64,000 nt of DNA from Actinomyces radicidentis. GTDB taxonomy: Bacteria > Actinomycetota > Actinomycetes > Actinomycetales > Actinomycetaceae. The stretch spans positions 2,108,001 through 2,172,000 of the forward strand of contig NZ_CP014228.1 of NCBI RefSeq assembly GCF_001553565.1, written 5' to 3'. The translations under genes and the position numbers were made by a program. The notes under the pieces were generated by a model. That model was given only the letters and a program-made list of their open reading frames with translations, had not been told where the DNA came from and searched no databases. Positions within the stretch are counted from its first letter, which is position 1, and each line of letters begins with the position of its first letter. Positions 17,696-27,204 of the stretch are shown here, piece after piece.

Positions 17696-20600
17696 ATGGC
17701 GGACACGAGCAGTGAGGCGACCCAGGAGACCGGACCCAAGGACGACTTCGTCCACCTCCACGTCCACACCGACTACTCGATGCTCGACGGCGCCGGCAAG
17801 ATCAAGGACTACGTCGCCGAGGCCAAGCGCCTCGGCCAGCCCGCCCTCGCCATCACCGACCACGGCTACATGTTCGGCGCCTACGAGTTCTACGACGCCT
17901 GCAAGTCCGCCGGCATCAAGCCCATCATCGGCGTCGAGGCCTACATGACGCCCGGCACCTCCCGCTTCGACAAGACCCGCGTCTTCTGGGGCGACGAGTC
18001 CCAGCGCTCCGACGACGTCTCCGCCCGCGGCTCCTACACGCACATGACGCTGCTGTCCCGCAACGACGAGGGCCTCCACAACCTCATGCGCCTGGACTCC
18101 TACGCCTCCCTCGAGGGCCAGTTCGGCAAGAGCCCGCGCATGGACCGCGAGCTCCTCGGCCGCTACGGCGGCGGCCTCATCGGCACCTCCGGCTGCCCCT
18201 CCTCCGAGATCCAGACCCGCCTGCGCCTGGGCCAGTGGGACGAGGCCCTGCGCTGCGCCGGCGAGCTCCAGGACATCTTCGGCAAGGAGTTCTTCTACGT
18301 CGAGCTCATGGATCACGGGCTCGAGATCGAGCGTCGCGTCACCAAGGACCTCCTGCGCCTCGCCAAGGAGATCGGCGCCCCGCTCGTCGCCACGAACGAC
18401 TCCCACTACGTGCGCCCCGACGACCGCGTCGTCCAGGACGCCATGCTGTGCATCAACTCCGGAAGCGTCCTCACCGACCCGGACCGCTTCCACTTCGACG
18501 GCGACTCCTACTACCTGCGCCCCGGCCGCGAGATGCGCGAGCTCTTCAAGGAGATGCCCGAGGCCTGCGACAACACCCTCCTCGTCGCCGAGCAGTGCGA
18601 CGTCCACTACCAGAGCGTCGACGAGGGCGCCTCCTTCATGCCCGCCTTCCCCGTCCCCGAGGGCGAGACCATGGAGTCCTGGTTCATCAAGGAGTGCTGG
18701 AAGGGGATGGACAAGCGCTTCAACGGCAACATCCCCGACGACTGCCGCGCGCAGGCCGAGTACGAGATCGGCGTCATCGTCCAGATGGGCTTCCCCGGCT
18801 ACTTCCTCGTCGTCGCGGACTACATCAACTGGGCCAAGGACCACGGCATCCGCGTCGGACCGGGCCGAGGCTCGGGCGCAGGCTCCATCGTCGCCTACGC
18901 CATGGGCATCACGGAGCTCAACCCCCTCAACCACGGCCTCATCTTCGAGCGCTTCCTCAACCCCGAGCGCATCTCGATGCCCGACATCGACGTCGACTTC
19001 GACGAGCGCCGGCGCGAGGAGGTCATCGAGTACGTCAAGGACAAGTACGGCGGGGACAAGATCTCCCAGGTCGTCACCTACGGCGTCATCAAGGCCAAGC
19101 AGTCCCTCAAGGACTCCAGCCGCGTCATGGGCTACCCCTACGCCGTCGGCGACCGGCTCACCAAGGCGATGCCGCCCTCCATCCAGGGCAAGGACATCTC
19201 CATCAACGGCATCTTCAACCCGCAGGACAAGCGCTACGGAGAGGCCGAGGAGTTCCGCAAGCTCCACGCCGAGGACCCCGACGCGCAGAAGATCGTCGAC
19301 CTCGCCCGCGGCCTGGAGGGCATGACCCGCCAGTGGGGCGTCCACGCCTGCGCCGTCATCATGTCCTCCGCGACGCTCACCGACGTCATCCCCATGATGC
19401 AGCGCCTCCAGGACGGTGCCTACATCACGCAGTTCGACTACCCGACCTGCGAGCACCTCGGCCTGCTCAAGATGGACTTCCTGGGCCTGCGCAACCTCAC
19501 GGTCATCTCCGACGCCCTGGAGAACATCGTCGCCAACGGCAAGGACGCGGTCGACATCGACCACATCGAGCTCGACGACCGCGAGACCTACCAGATGCTC
19601 TCCCGCGGCGAGACCCTCGGCGTCTTCCAGCTCGACGGCGGCGGCATGCGCACCCTCCTGCGTCTCATGAAGCCCGACAACTTCGAGGACATCTCCGCCG
19701 TCGGCGCCCTCTACCGCCCCGGCCCCATGGGCGCGGACTCCCACACGAACTACGCGCTGCGCAAGAACGGGCTCCAGGAGATCGTCCCGATCCACCCCGA
19801 GCTCAAGGACGCCCTCGAGCCCATCCTGTCGACGACCTACGGCCTCATCGTCTACCAGGAGCAGGTCATGAAGATCGCCCAGGAGCTCGCGGGCTTCTCC
19901 CTGGGCAAGGCCGACAAGCTCCGCAAGGCCATGGGCAAGAAGAAGCCCGAGATCCTGGCCAAGGAGTTCGTCGGCTTCCGGCAGGGCATGCTGGACAACG
20001 GCTACTCCGAGGAGTCCATCCAGACCCTGTGGGACGTCGTGGTCCCGTTCTCCGCCTACGCCTTCAACAAGGCGCACTCCGCGGCCTACGGCGTCGTCAC
20101 CTACTGGACCGCCTTCCTCAAGTGCCACTACCCGACCGAGTACATGGCCGCGATCCTCACGTCCCAGAAGGACAACAAGGACAAGCTCGCCGTCTACCTC
20201 GGCGAGTGCCGCCACATGGGCATCCAGGTCCTCCCGCCGGACGTCAACGACTCCCGCGCCCAGTTCTCCGCCGTCGGGGACGACATCCGCTTCGGCCTGG
20301 CCGCGATCCGCAACGTCGGCACGAACGTCGTCGACGGGATCATCGCCGCCCGCGAGGAGAAGGGCGCCTTCGAGAGCTTCGAGGACTTCCTCGACAAGGT
20401 GCCCGCGGTCGTCTGCAACAAGCGCACCATCGACTCCCTCATCAAGGCCGGCGCCTTCGACTCCCTCGGTCAGACCCGTCGCAGCCTCCAGGCCTGCCAC
20501 GAGGAGTTCGTCGACGAGGTCATCGGCGTCAAGCGCAACGAGGCCGCCGGCCAGTTCGACCTGTTCGCCTCGATCATGGGCGGCGACGACGCCGGCGCCG

Positions 20601-21295
20601 ACGACGTCTTCGGCAACGGCCCGGTCTTCTCCACCGAGGTCCCGAACCTGCCCGAGTGGGACAAGAAGGACAAGCTCGCCTACGAGCGCGACATGCTCGG
20701 CCTCTACGTCTCCGACCACCCGCTCCTGGGCCTCGAGGGCGTCCTGGGCAAGCTCGCCGACGTCGAGATCGCGGACCTCATCGAGAACGAGGAGCGGCCC
20801 GACGGCGCCATGGTGACCGTCGCCGGCCTCATCACGTCGCTGCAGCGCAAGACGACGAAGCAGGGCAACCTCTGGGCCATCGCCCAGATCGAGGACCTCG
20901 GCGGCTCCGTGGAGGCGCTGTTCTTCCCGAGCACGTACCAGACGGTCTCGACGATGCTGGCGCCGGACACCGTGGTGACCGTGCGCGGGCGCCTCAACCG
21001 CCGCGACGGCCAGGTGGCGCTCTACGCGCAGGAGATGACCATCCCGGACGTCTCCTCCGCGACGCACGAGGCCGTCACCATCACCCTGCCGACGAACCGC
21101 TGCACCGGGCCGCTCGTGGAGCGTCTGCGCGACGTCCTCACGAAGCACCCGGGGATGTCGACGGTGCGCCTCAACCTCACGAGCCCCGGTCGTGAGGTGC
21201 GCACGCAGCTCGACAACTCGCTGCGTGTCGAGGCCTCGCAGGCCTTCTACTCCGACATCAAGGCGCTGCTCGGACCGGGCTGCCTCAAGCACTGA
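17696..21295 (+). CDS. dnaE: DnaE1, DNA polymerase III alpha subunit
   Basis: Replicative DNA polymerase catalytic subunit. The 1199-residue protein begins after about 15 residues with the PHP domain (HLHVHTDYSMLDGAG), then the C-family polymerase core with GPGRGSGAGSIVAYA near 387-401, the catalytic PDIDVDF near 427-433, HACAVIM near 550, and the fingers with AYAFNKAHSAAY near 786-797. A helix-hairpin-helix region follows near 880-935, then an OB fold with VTVAGLITS near 1041-1049. The start is ATG 17696, supported by the PHP position and the -10 box. It is separated from rluD by the repeat-bounded insert, although the two are often near neighbours in actinobacteria. Confidence 0.98.
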   Translation: MADTSSEATQETGPKDDFVHLHVHTDYSMLDGAGKIKDYVAEAKRLGQPALAITDHGYMFGAYEFYDACKSAGIKPIIGVEAYMTPGTSRFDKTRVFWGDESQRSDDVSARGSYTHMTLLSRNDEGLHNLMRLDSYASLEGQFGKSPRMDRELLGRYGGGLIGTSGCPSSEIQTRLRLGQWDEALRCAGELQDIFGKEFFYVELMDHGLEIERRVTKDLLRLAKEIGAPLVATNDSHYVRPDDRVVQDAMLCINSGSVLTDPDRFHFDGDSYYLRPGREMRELFKEMPEACDNTLLVAEQCDVHYQSVDEGASFMPAFPVPEGETMESWFIKECWKGMDKRFNGNIPDDCRAQAEYEIGVIVQMGFPGYFLVVADYINWAKDHGIRVGPGRGSGAGSIVAYAMGITELNPLNHGLIFERFLNPERISMPDIDVDFDERRREEVIEYVKDKYGGDKISQVVTYGVIKAKQSLKDSSRVMGYPYAVGDRLTKAMPPSIQGKDISINGIFNPQDKRYGEAEEFRKLHAEDPDAQKIVDLARGLEGMTRQWGVHACAVIMSSATLTDVIPMMQRLQDGAYITQFDYPTCEHLGLLKMDFLGLRNLTVISDALENIVANGKDAVDIDHIELDDRETYQMLSRGETLGVFQLDGGGMRTLLRLMKPDNFEDISAVGALYRPGPMGADSHTNYALRKNGLQEIVPIHPELKDALEPILSTTYGLIVYQEQVMKIAQELAGFSLGKADKLRKAMGKKKPEILAKEFVGFRQGMLDNGYSEESIQTLWDVVVPFSAYAFNKAHSAAYGVVTYWTAFLKCHYPTEYMAAILTSQKDNKDKLAVYLGECRHMGIQVLPPDVNDSRAQFSAVGDDIRFGLAAIRNVGTNVVDGIIAAREEKGAFESFEDFLDKVPAVVCNKRTIDSLIKAGAFDSLGQTRRSLQACHEEFVDEVIGVKRNEAAGQFDLFASIMGGDDAGADDVFGNGPVFSTEVPNLPEWDKKDKLAYERDMLGLYVSDHPLLGLEGVLGKLADVEIADLIENEERPDGAMVTVAGLITSLQRKTTKQGNLWAIAQIEDLGGSVEALFFPSTYQTVSTMLAPDTVVTVRGRLNRRDGQVALYAQEMTIPDVSSATHEAVTITLPTNRCTGPLVERLRDVLTKHPGMSTVRLNLTSPGREVRTQLDNSLRVEASQAFYSDIKALLGPGCLKH

Positions 21296-21340
21296 CGGTG
21301 CGGCGGGCGACGGCGCGCCAGGGGCCGCCCGGGCTGGATT

Positions 21341-21417
21341 GCGCCGAACTCGTCCCTTCCGTCCCGAGGCCCACAGCAAGGATGGTGGTCTCGGAGCGGA
21401 ACCCACGAGTTGAGCGC
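21341..21417. repeat. 77-bp palindromic (REP-like) element, copy 1
   Basis: Imperfect palindrome whose arms GCGCCGAACTCGTCCC... and ...GAACCCACGAGTTGAGCGC pair over about 30 bp around a conserved centre, CCACAGCAAGGATGGTGG. It lies 46 bp after dnaE and 110 bp before the interrupted nuclease gene. It matches the element at 23973-24049 in length and centre, while arm bases differ in compensating pairs. Confidence 0.75.
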
Positions 21418-21770
21418 GATGACCGGGTGGAGCGCCGGGGCTCCCCAAGTCCAGCTCGTGAGCACCGGGTCCCCAGAACCGCATCGCCGGACGTCGCGTG
21501 TGCGACCCGCTCACCAGGATGTCCGGCATGAGCCTTGATGCGCCGCCATCCCTGCCCTTGCCGCGTCTCCGCTTCGCCTCAGAGGCACCGGGTGCCCGGC
21601 CCGGAGACCTCGACGGTGCACGGGTGGTCATGCGCGGATGCGTCCTTGTGCCCCGCCCCGACCGGGCGCTGTGGGAGCAGCAGCGCGAGATGACCTTGGC
21701 CCGCGCCCTCGCAGCCCTGCGATCATGCCCCTCCGCCCGGGCCCTCACGCACGAGAGCGCTGCGCTGCTC

Positions 21771-23161
21771 GGTCAAGTCCCTTGTTGTGGTGTTCTTTCA
21801 GGCGGTCAGGGGCAGGGGTTGGGTGTCGTTGGTGAGGGTGTGGGTGAGTCGTTGCATGGAGGTCTGGGACAGGTAGCGGCGTTCGCCGTACTGCCACTCC
21901 TCGTGCTGCTCGAGCAGGACGGCGCCGATGAGGCGGGTCACGGAGTCTGGGTTGGGGAAGACCTGGACGACGTCGGCGCGGCGCTTGATCTCGGCGTTGA
22001 CGCGTTCGATGGGGTTGTTGGACCAGATCTTCTTCCAGTGCTCGGTGGGGAAGGCGGCGAACGCGGTCAGGTCAGCCTCGGCGGCCTCGAGCATGTCGGC
22101 GATGTCCGGGAAGGTGCCTCTCAGGGAGTCGGTGACCTGGTGGTAGGTGGCGCGCACGGCCTGGGGGCTGGTCTGGGCGAACACCGTGGAGATGAGGGCG
22201 TTGACGGGCTTGGAGCGTGCTGATCCCAGGCGGGAGGTGATGTTGCGGGCGAAGTGCACGCGGCAGCGCTGCCAGGCCGCGCCGGGCAGGATCGCCTTGA
22301 CGGCGGCCTTCAGGCCGGCGTGGGAGTCGGACACGACCAGGGCGACACCCTCGGGCCGGGAGGGCCCGCACACGGCCAGGCCCCGCTCGCGCAGGGAGCG
22401 CAGGAAGCTGGTCCAGAAGTCGGTGGACTCGCTGTCGCCCACGGCCATGCCCAGGATCTCGCGGCGCCCGGCGGCGGAGACCCCTACCGCGACGACGGTG
22501 GCCTGGGAGACGACGCGGTGTCCGACGCGCACGTCGAGGTAGGTGGCGTCCAGGTAGAGGTAGGGGAACCAGGTGTGGTCCAGAGGCCGGTTCAGGAAGG
22601 CACCGACCGTCTGGTCGATGTCGGCGCAGATCCGTGAGACCTGGGACTTGGAGATGCCGGACTCGCAGCCCAGGGCCTTGACCAGGTCATCGACCTTGCG
22701 GGTGGAGACCCCCTCGACCCAGGCGGTGGCGATCACCGCGTACAGGGCCTTGTCGACCCTCCTGCGCGGGGACAGCAGGGACGGGAAGAAGGAACCCCGG
22801 CGCAGCTTGGGGATGGCCAGGTCGACCTCCCCGGCAGTGGTCGCCACCGTCTTGGAGCGCGTCCCATTGCGGCGCGTGATGCGATCCGGGGTGCGCTCGT
22901 AGCGGGAGGCGCCGATCACCGCTTCGGCTTCGGCGTCGATGAGGTCCTGCAGTCCGGCGGCCAGCAGACGGCGGAACATCTCGTCGCGTGAGGCCTCAGG
23001 GTCGGCCAGGAGTTCCCCGATCAAGGCGGACAAGGCAGACTGATGGTGGGTCATCGCGGGTCCCTTCAGATGGTTCTTGGCGGAATCACACCCGCGATGA
23101 CCCCCAGCCACCTCGACCAGCGGCCCCCGCGGGAATTGCCACCACGCTAAGGGACACACCC
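21771..23161 (-). mobile_element. IS256-family insertion sequence, copy 1
   Basis: A 1391-bp element bounded by GGTCAAGTCCC (left) and GGGACACACCC (right), imperfect inverted repeats sharing GTCCCTT and GTGGTG. It is flanked by the 8-bp target duplication CGCTGCTC at 21763-21770 and 23162-23169. It contains one transposase gene on the minus strand. The second copy at 33766-35156 has the same length and, as far as I compared, the same sequence. Confidence 0.95.
21798..23054 (-). CDS. IS256-family (mutator-type) DDE transposase, copy 1
   Basis: Cuts and joins the ends of its IS. The 418-residue protein starts MTHHQSALSALI; an ORF extension further upstream is outside the element and was excluded. 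Mutator signatures are visible: LYLDATYLDVR near residues 168-178 with the first catalytic Asp, the block VVSDSHAGLKAA near 237-248 with the second Asp, CRVHFARN near 259-266, and NPIERVNAEIKRR near 344-356 with the catalytic Glu. The family is usually 390-430 residues, so it appears complete and possibly active. Confidence 0.95.
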   Translation of the reverse strand: MTHHQSALSALIGELLADPEASRDEMFRRLLAAGLQDLIDAEAEAVIGASRYERTPDRITRRNGTRSKTVATTAGEVDLAIPKLRRGSFFPSLLSPRRRVDKALYAVIATAWVEGVSTRKVDDLVKALGCESGISKSQVSRICADIDQTVGAFLNRPLDHTWFPYLYLDATYLDVRVGHRVVSQATVVAVGVSAAGRREILGMAVGDSESTDFWTSFLRSLRERGLAVCGPSRPEGVALVVSDSHAGLKAAVKAILPGAAWQRCRVHFARNITSRLGSARSKPVNALISTVFAQTSPQAVRATYHQVTDSLRGTFPDIADMLEAAEADLTAFAAFPTEHWKKIWSNNPIERVNAEIKRRADVVQVFPNPDSVTRLIGAVLLEQHEEWQYGERRYLSQTSMQRLTHTLTNDTQPLPLTA

Positions 23162-23972
23162 CGCTGCTCCACGGTCTTCCGCTGCTCAACCCCGAGCCCG
23201 ACGTGCGCGTGGCAGTGCCGAGCCTGCCGAGAACAGGACGGCGCAGTCTGGGACGGGCTCTGTACTCGGACTCCCGGGGAAGCACGTGGGGCCGGGAGGT
23301 CTCGCTCGTCCGGAGCAGCCGGTCGCTGGAGGACGACGACGTCACCCGGGTCGCAGGCCTCCCGGTGACGACCCTCCGACGGACGGTCGTCGACTGCGCT
23401 ATGGACCTTCCATCGCGGGAGGCGATCTGCGTCGTCGACGCCGGGCTCCGTCGGTTGTGTGAGCCGGACCGGTGGACTGGGCGTTGTGCGATCGACCCGG
23501 ACGATGAACGAGCGCGGCTTCTGAACCTCCTCGAGTCGCTGCCTGCGCGCCGCGGCGTTCGACGGGCGCGTGCCGTGCTGGGCTTCGCCAGCCCGTGGGC
23601 CGAGTCTCCGGGGGAGAGCGTCCTGCGATGGCGGCTCGCGGTGGATGGGCTTCCCGATCCCGTTCTCCAGCAGGTGGTCGAGGACCGTGCGCACCGGTGG
23701 TTCATCGATCTCGCCTGGCCGGCCTCGGGGCTCGCCGTCGAGTTCGACGGGTACGCCAAGTACGGGACCGCCGAGGACCTGCGAGCCGAGAAGCGGCGCG
23801 AGCTGCGGCTGCAGGCGCTGGGATGGACGGTGCTCCGGTTCGACTGGGCCGGGATCGGGCGCTCCGATGAGCTGACGGCGCGGGTTCGTGCGCACCTGGC
23901 GCCGGGTGAGGCTCCTGCTCCGGTGCGCACCTATCTGCGCGCGTAGGCGATCCAGCACGGCGCGGTGCGAAG

Positions 23973-24049
23973 ACGCCGAACTCGTACTTTTCGCCCCGAG
24001 ACCCACAGCGAGGACGGTGGTCTCGCAGCGAAAGGTACGAGTTCGGCGT
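23973..24049. repeat. 77-bp palindromic (REP-like) element, copy 2
   Basis: Near-perfect palindrome: ACGCCGAACTCGTACTTTTC... against ...GAAAGGTACGAGTTCGGCGT, around the centre CCACAGCGAGGACGGTGG. It starts 26 bp after the interrupted nuclease gene. Same length and centre orientation as 21341-21417, with paired base changes in the arms that preserve the hairpin. It might also act as a terminator between two convergent genes. Confidence 0.8.
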
Positions 24050-24074
24050 GCGGAGGCGGGCGGGGAGCCGGCGC

Positions 24075-24329
24075 TCAGTCGCGGAGGGCGACGACGGCGC
24101 CGTCGGCACCGGTGGGGAGGTCGACCTCGACGACGTCGCCGTCGGACAGGTGGTGCCCGCGCCGGGTCTCGACCTCGCCGTTGACGAGGACGTCGCCGGA
24201 CTGGACCGCGACCCGCGCCTCCGAGCCGTCCTCGACGAGGTTCGCGAGCTTGAGGAACTGGCCGAGCTTGATCTCGCCGCGCACGGGCACGGACGGGTAC
24301 GCGGGGTCAGGGGCCTGGGGAGTCGTCAT
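24075..24329 (-). CDS. Small S4-domain RNA-binding protein
   Basis: The 84-residue protein is a single S4 RNA-binding fold of the YbcJ/RqcP-like small-protein type: IKLGQFLKLANLVEDGSEARVAV near 20-42, then LVNGEVETRRGHHLSDGD near 48-65. Such proteins bind structured RNA or ribosomal subunits; the exact partner is unknown. The ATG at 24329 has no SD but a -10-like GAGACT (24341-24336) 6 nt upstream, so it is probably leaderless. Confidence 0.8.
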   Translation of the reverse strand: MTTPQAPDPAYPSVPVRGEIKLGQFLKLANLVEDGSEARVAVQSGDVLVNGEVETRRGHHLSDGDVVEVDLPTGADGAVVALRD

Positions 24330-24368
24330 GGCGTCAGTCTCCCAGAGATGACGCGTTCGCCAGAAGCC

Positions 24369-24401
24369 GGGCGGCTCGGGGCGAACCGCCCCGAGCCGCC
24401 C
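24369..24401. terminator. 15-bp hairpin between divergent genes
   Basis: Perfect 15-bp GC-rich stem (24369-24383 with 24387-24401) and a 3-base loop. It lies upstream of both flanking genes, so it does not end either; it may insulate the promoters or be left from a lost gene. The rest of 24402-24827 holds no gene I can support; TAGGAT at 24592-24597 is a possible promoter element. Confidence 0.5.
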
Positions 24402-24827
24402 GCAGAAGGCCCGGCACCGTCACCGGCCGTCGTTGCCCGCTGCCCGCCGCCCGCTGCACTGGCCGGCGCCTTTCGCCCGTCGTCCCGTGGTGCGCCGACC
24501 GGCCGTGCTCCGTGCTCGCCGTGGGCATACCAAGCACCCGTGCTCGTGCCCGACTGGTGAGAAGCCGCGTGCGAGCGACCAATGGTCACAATAGGATCAC
24601 GGCGTACGGGGTGCTCCCTCGCGTCCCGTACCTCTGATTCGACGACCGGTTTTCCCTGCGAACCGTCCGCTCCCGGGACTCGGGGTGCGCGCGGACCCGG
24701 GACGCCTCGGGGACCGTCGCGCCGAACCAGGTCCCGCGCAGCGGCCGTGCGTGATGCGCGCCAGCGGGGGTGCGCTGCGACGCGCTCCGCCGGCAGGCTC
24801 CGGGAGCAGGTGGGGGAGGATGGGGTC

Positions 24828-25289
24828 ATGGCCCCGTCCTCCCCCACCTTCGCGTCCGGGGACCTCCCCGCCGGCGACACCGGATCCGACGCCGCCGGCC
24901 GTCCGGGCACGCCGGCCGCCGATCCGCCGCTCTCCACCTCCGACCTCGCCCTCACCGAGGGGGAGCGGTACCCCGTCGGCGAGCGGCTCTTCACGCTGAC
25001 ACCGCGCCTCGCCGAAGCGGCCCGCCGCGCCCGCGCCGCGCTCATCGAGGCGGCCCGGCACGGCGAGGTCCTCACCTACGGCGAGCTCTCCGAGGAGATC
25101 GACGGCATGGTCCTGCCCCGGCACATGGGGCCGCTCATGCACATGCTCGGCCACGACTGCCGCCTGCGCGACGAGCCCCTCCTGCCCGCCCTCGTCATCA
25201 ACAAGGCGAAGGGCGAGGTCGGTTCCGACGACGACGCGTGGGCCGCCCCGGAGCGCCTCGAGGTCTGGGAGTACTGGGCGGAGCGCTGA
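24828..25289 (+). CDS. Hypothetical protein with a TYGELS-type small winged-helix-like domain
   Basis: 153-residue soluble protein; I cannot assign a function. After about 50 Pro/Ala/Ser-rich residues comes a compact domain with GEVLTYGELSEEIDG near 80-94, MLGHDCRLRDEPLLPALVINKAKGEVG near 105-132 and a terminal LEVWEYWAER. The pattern of (L/I)TYGEL followed by a C-containing helix and LPAL(V/I)(V/I)NK recalls the DNA-binding fold of alkyltransferase-like proteins, but no PCHR active site is present. ATG has GAGGAT 6 nt upstream, which could serve as -10 or, with GGGGGAGGA, as SD. Confidence 0.65.
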   Translation: MAPSSPTFASGDLPAGDTGSDAAGRPGTPAADPPLSTSDLALTEGERYPVGERLFTLTPRLAEAARRARAALIEAARHGEVLTYGELSEEIDGMVLPRHMGPLMHMLGHDCRLRDEPLLPALVINKAKGEVGSDDDAWAAPERLEVWEYWAER

Positions 25290-25299
25290 GGCTGGGCTC

Positions 25300-26898
25300 T
25301 CAGAACACCTCGACGGCGGTGCCCTCCACGGGCAGCCCGGCGATGAAGCGCTCGAGGTAGCGGGCGTACTCGGCGACCTCCTCGGGCGTCGCCGTCAGCG
25401 TCACCGACTCGTCGTCGGCGAAGACGGTCTCCTCGAGCCAGTCCTCCAGCGTGGCGCCCTCGCCGTGCAGCGTGTAGGCGGCGAGCAGCGCCATGCCCCA
25501 GGCCCCGCCCTCGGTGGCCGACGTGCCCACGGACACGGGCGTGTCGAAGGCCGCGGCGAGGACGCGCTGGGGGATCTCCGGCGTCCTGAAGATGCCGCCG
25601 TGGGCGCGCATCGAGTCGATCGGCACGTCGGCGGAGCGACGCAGCACCTGCACGCCGTAGGCCATTGACGCGAAGAGCGCGAAGAGGTGGGAGCGCATGA
25701 GGCCGGCCAGTGACAGGTGCGCGTCGGGTCGGCGCATCGTGAGCGGGCGGCCCTCCGCGAGGCCGACGAGCGCGTCGCCGGACAGGAAGTTGTAGGACAT
25801 GACCCCGGCCGTGTCCATCGTCCCCGTGGCCGCCTCGCCGAGAAGCACGTCGAAGAGCCGGCCGCGCTGGACGGGGTGCCCGATGGCAGCGGCGAACTGG
25901 GAGAAGACCTCCACCCAGGCGTTGAGGTCGGAGGTGCAGTTGTTGGCATGCGCCATGGCGACCGGTGCCCCCGACGGCGTGGCGACGAGGTCGATCTCGG
26001 TGATGAGGCTGCGCAGCGGCTGCTCGAGGACGATCATCGCGAAGGCGCTCGTGCCGGCGGAGACGTTGCCGGTGCGCGGTCGGACGGCGTTCGTGGCGAC
26101 CATGCCGGTGCCAGCGTCGCCCTCGGGCGGAACGACGACGGCGCCCGGCCGGAGCTCTCCGCTGGGGTCGAGCAGGGCTGCGCCGTCGGCCGTGAGCGCG
26201 CCGACGCGCTCGCCCGCGACGGCGATGGTGGGCAGGACCTCGGCCAGGTGCCAGGGCAGGCCGCGGTCGGCGACGGCGTCGTCGAAGGCGGTGATCATGC
26301 CGGCGTCGAAGGAGCGGCCGTCGGCGCCGATGGGGAAGACGCCGGAGGCCTCGCCGACGCCGAGGACGTGGTCGCCGGTGAGACGCCAGGTGACGTAGCC
26401 GGCGAGCGTCGTGATCCGGTCGATGCGAGCGACGTGCTCCTCGCCGTCGACGACGGCGTGGTGGAGGTGCGCGATGGACCAGCGCTGCGGGATATTGAGG
26501 CCGAAGAGCTCGGAGAGGGCCGCGGCGGAGTCGCCCGTGATGGTGTTGCGCCAGGTGCGGAAGCCGGTGAGGAGCTCGCCGTCGGCGCCCAGGGGGAGGT
26601 AGCCGTGCATCATTCCGGAGACGCCGAGGGCGCCGACGGTCGTGATCGGCGAGCCGTAGCGCTCGCGGTAGGCGGCGGCGAGCGTGGCGTAGGCGTCCTG
26701 GAGGCCGGAGACGACGGCCTCGATGCGGTAGGTCCAGATCCCGTCGACGAACTCGTTCTCCCAGTCGTGCCCACCGGTCGCAAGGACGGCGCCGTCGGCG
26801 TCGACGAGGACGGCCTTGATGCGGGTGGAGCCGAACTCGATGCCGAGCGAGGCGCTCGTGAGGTCGGGGGAGTCGGGGTGTGAGGGCGTGGTGGTCAT
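25300..26898 (-). CDS. FGGY-family carbohydrate kinase
   Basis: Predicted ATP-dependent sugar kinase (ribulokinase/xylulokinase type), substrate not determinable from sequence. The 532-residue protein shows the N-terminal phosphate-1 loop GIEFGSTRIKAVL near residues 19-31, a GVSGMMHGYLP block near 92-102, the substrate-region motif GNVSAGTSAFAM near 276-287, and the adenosine-site motif GTSATEGGAWGMALLAAY near 457-474. CGGAG lies a few bases before the ATG. It is divergent from the broken MFS transporter, and the two could have formed a sugar or polyol uptake and phosphorylation pair. The gap 26899-27204 has no gene. Confidence 0.85.
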   Translation of the reverse strand: MTTTPSHPDSPDLTSASLGIEFGSTRIKAVLVDADGAVLATGGHDWENEFVDGIWTYRIEAVVSGLQDAYATLAAAYRERYGSPITTVGALGVSGMMHGYLPLGADGELLTGFRTWRNTITGDSAAALSELFGLNIPQRWSIAHLHHAVVDGEEHVARIDRITTLAGYVTWRLTGDHVLGVGEASGVFPIGADGRSFDAGMITAFDDAVADRGLPWHLAEVLPTIAVAGERVGALTADGAALLDPSGELRPGAVVVPPEGDAGTGMVATNAVRPRTGNVSAGTSAFAMIVLEQPLRSLITEIDLVATPSGAPVAMAHANNCTSDLNAWVEVFSQFAAAIGHPVQRGRLFDVLLGEAATGTMDTAGVMSYNFLSGDALVGLAEGRPLTMRRPDAHLSLAGLMRSHLFALFASMAYGVQVLRRSADVPIDSMRAHGGIFRTPEIPQRVLAAAFDTPVSVGTSATEGGAWGMALLAAYTLHGEGATLEDWLEETVFADDESVTLTATPEEVAEYARYLERFIAGLPVEGTAVEVF

Positions 26899-27204
26899 CC
26901 GAGTGCTCCGTTGCGTCGACGATGAGGTCCTCGCGCCGATGGTAGGCGAGCCGACGCCCCGATGTGAGCGTTCAACCTCGGTGGCGGAGCCGGGGGAGCG
27001 GGCGGCCGGTCACCTCTGTCGCCGGGCGACCGGCCGGCGAGCTCCGATGCCGTGCAGCCCGGTCCTACCGCACCGGCTCACGGGACGATGTTTCCGACGC
27101 GTGACGACCTCGCGACCACCCGACCCGCCCCTGAAACCTGCTCATGATGTCCTGCGAGACGGCAGCGTCACGCCCGGCGGCGTACCCCTTCCCGGAGGTG
27201 AACG

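Larger units (their letters stand above)
21528..23946 (+). pseudogene. AbiEi-like/DUF559-type nuclease gene interrupted by IS256-family element
   Basis: Removing the insertion and one 8-bp target copy joins 21528-21770 to 23170-23946 in one frame of 339 codons, reading ...THESAALL-HGLPLLNPEP... across the scar. The N-terminal half resembles AbiEi-type antitoxin modules (an ALTHESAA start, then VAGLPVTTLRRTVVD). The C-terminal part has a Vsr/DUF559 PD-(D/E)XK pattern: FIDLAWP, VEFDGYAKYG, then LQALGWTVLRFDW. Family role could be a stand-alone nuclease or an antitoxin-like protein. It is flanked by two 77-bp palindromes. The right part has GTG starts but is probably not functional. Confidence 0.8.

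Noticed and set aside
17447-21748. A 1433-codon open frame antisense to dnaE
   Set aside because: It mirrors dnaE codon structure and shows low-complexity Val/Asp/Gly/Glu/Leu composition without domains.
23203-23946. The 3' part of the nuclease gene as an intact stand-alone gene
   Set aside because: The frame joins the part left of the IS perfectly once one target copy is removed, and its GTG start lies within the middle of the family sequence.
24402-24827. Open frames in the gap between the S4 gene and the 24828 gene
   Set aside because: Both strands give only Arg/Ala/Pro-rich translations with no start signals or domain similarity.
27144-27204. ATG 27144 as the true start of the MFS transporter
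   Set aside because: No ribosome binding site or leaderless element precedes it, and the added residues do not resemble the family; the strong SD-ATG at 27205 is in another frame.
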